Source: Peribolospora baueri
Lineage: Eukaryota > Basidiomycota > Peribolosporomycetes > Peribolosporales > Peribolosporaceae
Length of the DNA: 64,000 nt
Assembly (NCBI GenBank): GCA_029717555.1
Contig: JAMDHS010000028.1
Location: forward strand, 172,079-236,078
Direction: 5' to 3'
The notes under the pieces: model-generated
Databases searched by the model: none
The model's input: only the letters and a program-made list of their open reading frames with translations
What the model was told of the DNA's origin: nothing
In this document: in pieces, positions 1 to 9,146 of the stretch
Numbering within the stretch: the first letter of the stretch is position 1
Layout of the letters: every line of letters starts with the position of its first letter
Made by a program: the position numbers and the translations under genes

Positions 1-461
1 AGCAAGCCTCTCTTCGCCCGTCGAATCATTGCCTCCGCCGAACCCAGGCGCCATCCTGGTCAACGGCGTGCCCGTCTCTGAGTACTTTGGGCGCTTTGTA
101 GACCTCGAGACGGTCACCTGGCCACTCAAGCTCACTGGCCTCGTGGGTGCTTTCAACGTCTTCGCTCTCGTTCGCGGCGGCGGCACGACCGGTCAGGCCG
201 GGGCTATCGCGCATGGCTTGGCCAAGGCGGTCGTGGTGGCAAAGCCTGAGCTGGAGAGGATACTTCTCAAAGGTGCGTGCGCTACTGCTCGATAAGGCCA
301 TATGTGTTATATATGTCCCCTGAGGTGGATGGCCTGACCTAATCGCTTCTACTTTCTTCCTATATTCAGACGGCGTGCTCAAGCGCGACCCGCGCATGGT
401 GGAACGGAAAAAGACGGGTCGGGTCAAGGCGCGCAAGCGTCCCACTTGGGTTAAACGTTAG
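1..461 (+). CDS. MRPS9: Mitochondrial small-subunit ribosomal protein uS9m, 3' part
   Basis: The protein belongs to the S9 family, which binds 16S-like rRNA in the head of the small mitoribosomal subunit and places its basic tail near the P site. The visible part starts inside the gene; the frame is open from base 2. Exons are <1-272 and 370-461, with an intron 273-369 (GTGCGT..CAG). The family signature is clear: the glycine-rich segment [20 protein letters not shown] and the basic end [14 protein letters not shown] before the stop at 459-461. A C-terminal Lys/Arg is typical of S9. The 5' part lies outside the window. Mitochondrial rather than cytosolic identity is inferred from the bacterial-type sequence. 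Confidence 0.9.
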
Positions 462-574
462 GCGGAAGGAAATTTTTCGCCGACACGGCTGGCTTGTACA
501 CTATTCTCTTCTCTTCTCCGCCCTTCTCTGCTTTGTGCGGCTGGACGACTCTTGCAATGTGATAAGGAAGGCTG

Positions 575-2034
575 TCACTTCGCTTTGTGGATTCGTACAG
601 CGTCGAGAAATTCTTCTTCCAGTCCCACTGAACGCAGCCTAGCGGTAACGACGGAGGAGCCCTAGGCTGTGAGCACACGAAATGGCGTTGAGACAGAAAT
701 CGGAAAACCCACCTCTCGCTCAGCTCGCTCATCGTTTCTACCTCTTCAACTCCGGGTCTGACCTTGGCTTTCCCTCCGACGCGCCAACATTCGGCTAAGG
801 CAGCTTTGCCGCGCTTGCCTGCCAATGTCGGGGACGCGATTGCCCGTTCTCGAAGGGATGTTTCTGGCGGAGAAGGTAGTAATTGGGAGGAGGACAGAGC
901 ATACGGAACGGACAGGCGGACAGAGAGGGCGTGCCAGTTGAGGCTCTGCGCGAGAGGTATCGGAGTGAGCGGCAGGGTGAGAATGGATGGCGTATAAGGC
1001 ACACAAGGCACGAAGGCGAGGATAGCGCACTTTGATCCGTCGTACAAATTCGTCGATGTCGGATAATAGACCGTCCAAGACGATGATTCCCGGGTACCTG
1101 AGTGCAGCGGAGACCGTCAATGTCCAACATCCGAGGAAGTAAATTAAGGAGCTGGTGCTGAGACGACGAAGGTCTCCTCACCCTGGCTTGACGACACCCC
1201 AGCAATCCAACTCGGCTGCCCATGCAATCAGATCCTTTCGTTTCCCAGTCGCCTTGATGTGGTGAGACCAGATGATCACTCGCTGGAATTCAAAGGTTGT
1301 CTTCCGCTCGTCTTCATCTTCGTTGTTGGCCGACTTGTTCCCGGCCGTCTGGCCGGAAATGTTGTCCGTCCGGCCTGTCGGGGAATGGGAAGGAAGACGC
1401 CTAGCGATGTGGTCCTGGAGGTGGATCAGCACGTCGTACACGCGGTGGTCTGCGAGTGTTTTCAAAGGGAAGACCATCATTATGACGTCCATGGGGCCCT
1501 TTTTCACGCCGTTCCTGCGTACCGGCAGCGCTCACCTTCTTCTCTATTCGCCTCCACCCTCGCCAATACGAGAGCCGCAATCGATGCTTGAGTTGTCCTA
1601 TCTAGTCCATCGCCCTTCGTTAGGATCACCGGATCTCGCCCTTCCTCCGGTAACAGCACGGACGCGGACTCAGAACGTGACCCGTAGCCGCGCGGGAGTT
1701 GTACGTCCAGCCAAACGCCTGGCAGCGACCTCCCGGCCGACGAGCGCTCCAAGGACACCTCGGCGGAGACCGCAACAAGGAACCGAAATGGCGTTAAAGC
1801 GTCCCAACGCCCCGCTCCTGTCTCGGCGTTCAACGGGGAAGGCTCGAAGTTTTCCGCTGCCACGACCAAGCGCTCCCAAAGAGCCTCCTCTCCTTCGTCG
1901 CCTTCATCTCTGGACCTCGCAGCCGGAACCCACCGAAATCCTCCTTGGGGTAATGAGGCGCGGAGAAGGACAAGCTCGGATATTTGAGCTTCGAGCGCTT
2001 CCTGTGAGGATGGTGAGGTGTCGGGGGTGGACAT
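575..2034 (-). CDS. RWD domain and DUF1115 protein (RWDD2-like)
   Basis: Five exons read as one frame: 1536-2034, 1182-1449, 1031-1097, 713-945 and 575-638, giving about 376 residues. Introns are 74-86 bases. The N-terminal half (residues about 10-165) has the look of an RWD domain, beginning with an acidic helix ALEAQISELVLLRASLP. The C-terminal half matches the DUF1115 pattern of animal RWDD2A/B: IIWSHHIKATGKRKDLIAWA, then KPGYPGIIVLDG, and the final helix GLEEEFLDAVRIHKAK. The family has no firmly established function; RWD domains usually bind other proteins. The gene lies tail to tail with the uS9m gene and shares its upstream region with the GH17 gene. The start at 2034 is the first ATG of the open frame. 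Confidence 0.8.
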
Positions 2035-2810
2035 TGGAGCGGCGGTGGTGCAAGCTAGCCCTACAACGGCGCTTGTTAGAGGTCGACATTGTTACGTAAG
2101 CGATCTTTGGCTATCTGAGCACGTGGTGCCTTTCCTATTCTATTCTCCGAGGGGCTTCTCAAGCATGCCGAAGCTCTTCGAGTCATTATGTCGGGGGTCT
2201 CGCTTCTCAAGCTCTTATTTATTGACGTCCTATTTCTTCCTTTGGATGCCGATGTTGCGAGTGATGGGCTGTCCGCTGAACCACCGCGGAAGGGGGATGT
2301 TGATCAAGCCATCCACTAAGAAGCCGCGTTCCTACCTTTCGACAGGTGTCGCGTCTTTGGGCGGTTCAGTGAAGATCTCGAATGGACTGGACTGGTCTTT
2401 TTACGCCCAGTGGATGGCTTTGCTACGTAACTGATGTTGTCCCCGCCCTGCCGTTCTGACCGTTCTGGCGAGAACGTGCAGCCCGTGGTCAGGACCGAGG
2501 CGCAAGTGCCTGGATGGCATGTAAAGCGCTCGTCCTTTCACGACTACAACCACCACCGTCTCTCCCAAGTTTCCCTTTTTCTCCCTTCTGCTCGCTCTCT
2601 GGCAGCAGCCTTAGGTGCTTTTTTAGCGCGGACAGGATCTGCTTGACTTCGGGGCTGGACCTCGCTTTACCATCCACATTCTCTTCGAACGCCCCCTAGT
2701 CCTCGCGCCTGGTGCGCTTTCTGTTCAGGCTTCGCCTCGCTCGGACCTGTGCGTTGATAGTCTTGAGGATTGGCACCCTTTTTTATTTTTATTTTTTTTC
2801 CTTCAACGAT
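2035..2810. other. Intergenic region between two divergent genes
   Basis: About 780 bases separate the starts of the RWD-protein gene (-) and the GH17 gene (+), so both promoters should be here. Open frames in this stretch show no family resemblance and I regard them as chance. The last 60 bases before the GH17 start are T-rich (2780-2801), a common feature of fungal core promoters and leaders. Confidence 0.5.
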
Positions 2811-4937
2811 ATGAAGGTCAGCCGCATACTCATCGGGCTCATGCTCGGTATCGTTGCCCTAGAGGCGGACGCCGCGCCTCTGGTCACGTCGTCCCTCTCT
2901 TCGCCCCAGTCGGTCTGGAGCCCCCTTAGGATGGAGCCGGTCACTCGACTCCTGCGCGCAGGTTCGTCTGCAATGGCCGCTCGGATGGATCGTGTACGTG
3001 CGGCTGTCGCGGATAGCGCCTTGGGAGCAGAGACGAGGGCCGGTCGAAGGAGAGCACAGAGCGCCGACCTGGACGACTGCTCGGACTCGCCTTCTTCCAC
3101 TGCGTCTTCAAACACGTCGGTCTCACCAATGACTCCAAGTACCACTACCACACCGCCTTTTTCCACTGCGTCATCATACACGTCGGCATCGCCTACGACT
3201 CCATGTACCGCTTCCATACTGCCTTCTTCCACTGCATCATCAAACACATCGACCTCGCCCACGACTTTGCCCGCAATTTCGTCCGCATCTTCAAGTACTG
3301 CTACCACACCGCCCGCAACTTCAAGTCCTACTGACACATTGCCAGCGACTTCAAGTACTAGTGTCACACCGCCCGCAGCCTCTTCCTCTACCAATCCTGT
3401 GGCAACCCAGGCGGCCGCCTGCTTCCCTGCTCTCAACTTCACCACCCCGAACAAGGTGCCGACGTGGAACGGCAATGCGACAAAGGCGGACGGCGTCAGG
3501 GACGGCTGGTGGTGCAATTGGGACGACGAGTACGCTTTCATGGGGTTCAGCTATGATTTGAGCGCGTGTGAGTTTGGAAACGGTTTGGGGCGGTGCCCCA
3601 ATGGTGATATGAGGTGGAAGTGCGCACCTGCTAAATTGGTATTATGTCTTGTGTACGTGCTCCCACACAGGCCCGTCCAAGGCCAAGATGTCGTCCGACT
3701 TCAAAAGGATGCGCAGCCAGTTCAATGCTCGCTACGTCAGGCTCTATTCTGCCTGGTCAGTCTCGAAAGACTGCTGACAAACAGGCTGCTTTACTCATGA
3801 TACTGAAAAACGTGTCTTCTTCTCTTTGAACAGTGACAAATCCGGCTTCATGGACGACGTGATCGACACGGCATATTCGGCCAATATCGGCGTACACGCG
3901 CTGCTCTGGTTTGGCTTTGACGGGACCTTGAACGCCTATAGGCCTCGCAAGGCGTCCATGCTCAAGACGCTGAAGAGCAACCCGAAGGCTCCGCTCGTCG
4001 TGCGAGCCTTGGCCGCCGGCAGCGAGCCCCTCTTTGACTGGGTGAGAAATCGTGCGCAGCGAGTCTTCTTTGCTCTATCTGTTGCTTTTGCTTCTCCTGA
4101 AGTTTGGCTTGGCTCCCCTGTTTCACCTACCGAACTGCGCAGGCCATCTCGCCGTCTCAGCTCGCATCGGAGGTGGCCGATATCAAGAGTCAGCTGAAGT
4201 CTCTCGGGATCAAGGTGACAGTCTCGGACATGCCATGTGAGCAACATTCGTTGTCTCACCGGTCGGTCGGCTAGGTCACACGCGGTAACTTACAAGATTG
4301 TTTCTCGTTGTGTCTGACCGCCTCGCAGACGGTTTCCAAATCCACCACAATGCGCCGCAGGTCTTCAACGCGATAGACTTGGTCGAGGGGAACAGTGAGT
4401 CGAGGTCCCATCCATACTTCATTAAGTGCCCTCCGCTGGAACGGGTTGCTGACGTTATCCGCCACATAGTCCTCCCGTTTTTCGACTCTTCCGCGACCAC
4501 GGGAGGCTCTTCAAAGACGTGGTCATTTGTCCACTGGTCACTCAACTACTTCCTCTCACAACCGGCTGTCAAGTTGGCGGGCAAAAAGGTTCTTTTCACC
4601 CAGACGGGCTGGCCGTCGAACCAAAATGTGTGGAAGGCGAACAGCAGGACGGCGGTGGCGAGCGTGGGCAACGAGCATGCTTACTTCTCCTTGCTCGACA
4701 GCAAGTGCGAGATGTTCAAACATCAGCAAGGCGGCGGTGTGGGGTGGTTTGCTCAAATTTGGGAGGACTCCATGGTGAGTTAGGCTGCGTTTGTGTTTGT
4801 CTCTATGTGACAGGAGCGACGATATTGACCGATCAGCTACTGGCGGTTGCCACGTCGAAAAACAGCTGGACGGATGGGGCATCGTTGGACAGGGCGGCAA
4901 GCCAAAGTTCCGCTTTGCGCCCCGCACAGAGTGTTAG
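2811..4937 (+). CDS. Secreted glycoside hydrolase family 17 protein with Ser/Thr-rich stalk; nucleophile position is Gln
   Basis: GH17 enzymes cleave or rearrange beta-1,3-glucan in the fungal wall. Seven exons (2811-3567, 3671-3755, 3834-4041, 4143-4236, 4329-4394, 4470-4774, 4866-4937) give about 528 residues. Residues 1-22 form a signal peptide (MKVSRILIGLMLGIVALEAD). Residues about 95-205 are a Ser/Thr/Pro-rich region, probably O-mannosylated. The catalytic domain follows: MSSDFKRMRSQFNARYVRLY, then ALAAGSEPLFDWAISPSQLA, where the Glu of GSE fits the acid/base, and LFTQTGWPSN, where GH17 enzymes usually have Glu in the ETGWPS motif. The C-terminus GKPKFRFAPRTEC is family-like. An upstream in-frame ATG at 2712 exists, but the start at 2811 gives the better signal peptide. 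The protein may be inactive or belong to a Gln-bearing subgroup. Confidence 0.85.
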
Positions 4938-5182
4938 ATGGTGACTCTAGACGCTGTCGTTCAGCTGCAGGTGTGTTTTCCAGCACATGTAAGCTATGTC
5001 TACACCTTGGCGCTCGATCGGGCCGACAGAGGCGAGCTGTGGGCGACGTCCGGTGCCGCGTCGTCGAACACCTAAGATCTCGCGTTGGCTCGGTGCTGCT
5101 GCGGCGCACGCGCGTGCGTTCCCCTGTGGCCGTGGCCGGTCGCAACGATGACGCTGCTCGTCTCGTCATTGTACCGTAGCAG

Positions 5183-6267
5183 GTCGGGTTCGGGTCGATT
5201 CGACCACCGCAAGCGGGACAAGCCCGTTCTATCCAGGTATCCCACATGCACTTGCCTCACACGGAGTGTCGATGCCGCCGCCGCTGCCGCCCGGCCGTCG
5301 AGGCGCCATGGCAAGGCATGTCTATGCTCCGATGGCAGTGGTGCGAAGAACCGTTGACCTTGGCCGGCCGTTCCTCGTGAGATGCACAGGTCGACCGTCG
5401 GCCCACGAGATTGTCGGCAACGCGTACAGCGTTTGATGTGGCTCCCTAATGTTTTCTTCGCAGCCTTCCTTTCCTACCAAGCCTGGTTTGCAACCATCTG
5501 TCATCTTCCAGGCCGGCATCTCACATGTGGCTTCAAATGAGCTTCATACCCGATCGTCTTCGTCCGCCTCGCAGACGGCCGGCCGTGTCGCAGTAACGGG
5601 ATCAAATCCTATAAATAATTTAACTGATGAACATCGATTAAGTATTAGTAAAGCTAATAGTAAACCTATTTTTGTTTATTTAGATAATACTCTGACGACG
5701 ACACATGTACACGAGCGAGCTGAGCTCATTCCCCCCGCCCGCGTGCTCACCATACCCATTTCTCGTTGCCTCTCTCTCGAGTCCCTTGTCCATTTCGGGC
5801 GACGAGGCGAGGCTCGCGACCTATACCTGTCCTGCTGTTCTCGTCTCTTCACAGTCGTCAACGTCTGCGAAGCCGACCTCAAGGTGTCCTTCTCCCTCAC
5901 GTGTTGTATGGAAGTCCGCGGTGTCGAGCAGTGGGGCCGCGAGACCGTGTACGTTTCCCCCAATACCGTTCCTGCCTTAAAGGTCGGACAGCCGGCGCCG
6001 ATGGGAACGTACAAGGTGGAGGAGCTGGTCAAATGTGGCAGGTGGGACACCGTGAGTCGTCCGGGCTGACTCAGGCCGTCGTCGTCGTCCCTGAATCAGG
6101 CACCTCGCCTTTGCACTGTCGAACGAGATCACGAGGACGCGGCATCGCACGTAGCTTTCGATGAACAGAACGCGAACGAGTGGAATACGATGCTACGTAT
6201 CGCGAGCGAACGTGTCGAGATCCTTTTTCTGTCGCAATCCGATGGGACCGACTCACAGTTGGAGTAA
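5183..6267 (+). CDS. Unidentified gene, 3' exons only resolved
   Basis: I do not recognise this protein. The best-supported part is the end: an exon ending at 6051 (… MGTYKVEELVKCGRWDT), an intron 6052-6099 (GTGAGT..CAG), and a last exon 6100-6267 ending with a stop at 6265-6267. Upstream, an exon from about 5183 to 5376 has a canonical donor and joins in frame to 5464 across an 87-base intron with a branch-point-like CTAAT. Between 5464 and 5850 the frame stays open, but the exon limits are unclear; a pyrimidine-rich stretch ending in CAG at about 5850 suggests another intron. The AT-rich insert at 5605-5692 lies inside this part. The 5' end was not found. Decay of an older gene is possible. 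Confidence 0.35.
5605..5692 (+). other. AT-rich insert resembling mitochondrial GIY-YIG homing-endonuclease DNA (candidate NUMT)
   Basis: These 88 bases contain only 19 G or C (about 22%), in a region otherwise well over 50% GC. Read in the + frame they encode NP followed by LTDEHRLSISKANSKP and IFVYLDN. That pattern matches the NUMOD3 motif (NPM.GK..SEE.R.KIS.A) followed by a NUMOD1-like KP-x-x-VY segment, as found C-terminal to GIY-YIG endonucleases encoded in fungal mitochondrial introns. Codons are AT-ending, as in mitochondrial DNA. The simplest reading is a short nuclear copy of mitochondrial intron DNA. The flanks return at once to GC-rich sequence. The frame is open through the insert and both flanks. 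Confidence 0.6.
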
Positions 6268-6646
6268 TCCCACGTGATCCTCTCCAGCCTGGGACCGTCA
6301 ACGGGTCCGAAGCGGAAAGCGGGGGGCATGGAGACAGGCTTGACGATTCTGAACTGATACACGGCGCTGTTGAGGGTGGTAGTGTTGAAGGCGAATTTCT
6401 CCTTGGCGCTCATTGGCTTGATCCTCTCCGACGCAGTCGTCGCCCCGCTGGCTCATGCAGTGCAGCGGACATGCATGTAGTATACATAGGCCGACAAGCC
6501 ATCCTTTCCTTGCCTGCCCTTTCTCACATCCATTTCTCTCTCTCAGACCCGCCGTGCACTCCCCCCCCGTCGACGACCATTACTCCCCTCTACTTCGTTC
6601 CTCCACCTCAGTTCATCGTAATCCCGACCCATTTTTTACGGGCCTT

Positions 6647-8550
6647 TTATCCCATTTTGGCTCTCTTCTCCGAGTCCACAGACGCGTCCGCGCCAGACTC
6701 GTCCACCCTCCTCTTCTCGCCTGAGCCTTGTAGCGACTGTGTGTTGCGGCCGACATGGACGGACGTGGAGGCAGCGTCCCCGACGGCGGCGGCCACCTTC
6801 TTGCGCACGAGCTGCGACAAGTCGTTCACCTGGCCCCTTCCTGCCGCTCCTCCGCTCGTTGCACCCGGAAAAACAGAGCCGTTTGCCCCCGATGACTTGC
6901 CGAGGATGGACTCGGCGATCGTCTGCGCCACGTCCGTGTCGCCGCCTTGAGCGTTCGGCGGTGAGGCCTTGTACTCTTCCAGCTGTCGGAGGAGAGTGTG
7001 CGTGGAAGGGGGTCGGGGAAGTTAGATTAGGCGGCAAAGATGAGGCACAGAAGCGTTTGTCAGTAAGAGGCCCCGATCCGATCCGGCGGAGAAAAGGGAG
7101 AGAGACGAGCAGGATTCCGTGCTCACTCTGACGTCTAGCTCTGCGACGATTTCCTGGACCTCCTTGAGCTCCTTCTCCACTTGAGCGTCCTCCATGACGT
7201 CGATATCATCTACCGGCTCCGATTCCTGCGCCTTTCCCTTTCCTTTTCCATTTTCCTTCTCGCTCGCCTCCTCCTCCTTCGCCTCTCTTTTCCCCTCCCT
7301 CTTCCTCTTCTCCAACCTTTCCCTCCTCATCTCCGAAACCTCCCTGGCCTTCTCAATATGTCCAAGCGCTTCCTCTCGACGGGATTGATCGGAGTGGAAA
7401 GGGAGGCAGAGGCCAAGACGGTAGTGCACCTCTGCAAGGCGGTGCGAGGTGGGAGAGTAAAGCGTGCTTCCAAGGGTCAGAGCCGCTTCGTATTCCCCTG
7501 TGGCGGCGTCGAACTGCTCTGTAGAAGGGTGAGATGATACGAGGACAGAAGGCAAGTTCATAGTGTCAGCGAGCGACGGTCCCAGGCCATCCTAAGGATG
7601 TCTTAACGCGGTTAATGCCATCCCTCCAACTGACGACTCACCTCCCTCCATGCTGATCTCTCCCAAAGCCATATGACAGTCCACCCTCCTTCCTCTAGCC
7701 TTCTTCCCTTCCGCTGTCGTCTCCCCACCCTTCTCCGCCTCGATTTTCTCGAACTGTGCCCTGGAGAAGTCCAAAACTTCCCACGCCGTGGCAAAATCGT
7801 CCTCTTCCTCTTCGCCTTCCTCCTCAGCTTGGCGTTCATCCTCGGCGTCATCATCTTCGGCATCACCATCGATCGCGTCTCCGACGAAGGAGAAGCGGGG
7901 GTCGGAGGCCACTGTGGAGGAGGAAGGGGCTGATGCGGCTGCATGCGAACGCGAGCACCCCATCATGGTAGACGGGGCATTGAAAGGTCAAAACCAAAGA
8001 CGTTTGGCAAAGAGGGAACAGATTAAGGGCTCGTGAGATGTACTAACCAATCTCACCAGCGGCCTTGTCCGCGGCCTTGTTAGACTTCGAAGGTGCTTCC
8101 GGTCCCCCGCCGCCCAGTGCTGAGCTCTGCGAGATCGCGTACTCGAGCAACGACACTCCGTACATGTATTGGGGTTCTGCAAGAACAATAGAATCCTCTC
8201 CGTGTTCCTGCCGGCTGGACGAAAGAGGAGATTTGAAGGGCATAGCTTGAGACGACATATTGAATAGAGACGCGGGTGAGACCCACGAGTGGACAGGAAA
8301 CAAGCTCACAGCAATTCGAGCGCCTCCCCAAACTCTTCCACGGCATCGAACCACTTCTTCAGCGCGAACGAACGATTGGCCTCGTCGAGCCATGCCTGCA
8401 CTGTTTTCTTGGGCGCCTCGTCTGGCGCGGCGGCTGTTGTGCTCGTCGGCCTGTTAGGAGAGCGGAGAGGCGATGCGTAAGCGAGCAGGAAGGGGGTCAA
8501 AATTGCAACATGGTAGGCGCGGAGCTGACTCACTGTGAATCCAAGGACAT
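6647..8550 (-). CDS. NASP: NASP/Hif1/Sim3-type histone chaperone (SHNi-TPR)
   Basis: The family escorts histone H3-H4 (and in fission yeast CENP-A) in the nucleus. Six exons (8534-8550, 8310-8450, 8048-8214, 7642-7938, 7127-7518, 6647-6982) give exactly 450 codons including the stop. The first coding exon is only 17 bases. TPR-like segments are visible: AWLDEANRSFALKKWFDAVE, AEPQYMYGVSLLEYAI, then WEVLDFSRAQFEKI and, after the acidic stretch, EVHYRLGLCL. The acidic insert in the middle (residues about 115-150) is a hallmark of the family. After the TPRs come a charged coiled coil and a basic C-terminal tail ending SEKRAKMG. The acceptor of exon 4 could instead be 27 bases further in, with no frame change. 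The gene is convergent with the unidentified gene to its left. Confidence 0.85.
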
Positions 8551-9146
8551 GGTCTCGTCGGCAACAAGTGAGGGATCTTGATCCCTGCTGGCGGTGGTGA
8601 TGGGTCGATCGAAGAGCCAGTACAGTCTCGCGGTCGACTTGGACGCGACCCTTTGCGCGTCGGCTGCGGCAAGCACGCGCGCTCCTGGGCACGATACGAT
8701 CCGGAGCACGTTCTAACCAGGAAACCGGCACCCGACTATCGGCGTCGCCTCGCCGTCCATCGGTCCACACACAGGTCGAGCTGAGGTCAGTGCAAGTACA
8801 CACCGCCAGAAAAGCAATGTACAGGCGGAGAGGAGTGTGGTCAGCGACGCCGCTCTCATTCGCTCCGCGTCGACGGCAAGATGGACGCGCCGGGCGTCTC
8901 CGTGGTTGCTGCGGCATCGGCTAAAGTCTTCCTCCTATCCAGTCCAGTCTGTTCGTCTGACCTCTGGCCAAAATGCCGGTCTATCTTTTGCTCGGGTGAC
9001 TATCGCCTCTACGTTCGCTCTCTTCGTGCAACTGCTCGTCTCTTTCATTTGCTACCATATCTACTTACAGCTCCGACAGCGACGTCGTTCATCTGTGAGG
9101 CATCGTTGCGCATCGCCTTCATGCGCGCCTACAGGTGAAGGCAAAC
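8551..9146. promoter_or_regulatory. Divergent promoter region of the NASP-like and CUE-Smr genes
   Basis: Roughly 600 bases lie between two start codons facing away from each other. No reading frame here resembles a known protein. I see no clear TATA box; the region presumably carries both promoters. Confidence 0.45.

Noticed and set aside
1504-1536. Possible 21-base intron in the RWD gene
   Set aside because: It does not avoid the stop codon; the 86-base intron 1450-1535 does and restores the DUF1115 frame.
1272-2099. 275-codon open frame on the + strand
   Set aside because: It lies antisense to the RWD-protein exons, whose spliced frame is coherent and family-like. The + frame is rich in Arg and Pro, as expected for a shadow frame in GC-rich DNA.
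2018-2434. 138-codon + frame in the gap before the GH17 gene
   Set aside because: No family resemblance, no convincing splice context, and it overlaps the start of the RWD gene.
4938-5075. Short + frame beginning MVTLDAVVQLQ directly after the GH17 stop
   Set aside because: Only about 45 codons, no recognisable motif, and it lies in the likely 3' UTR.
6129-6413. Minus-strand frame with MSAKEKFAFNTTTLNSAVYQ
   Set aside because: It looks somewhat protein-like, but no partner exon could be joined and it overlaps the better supported + strand last exon. It might deserve a second look.
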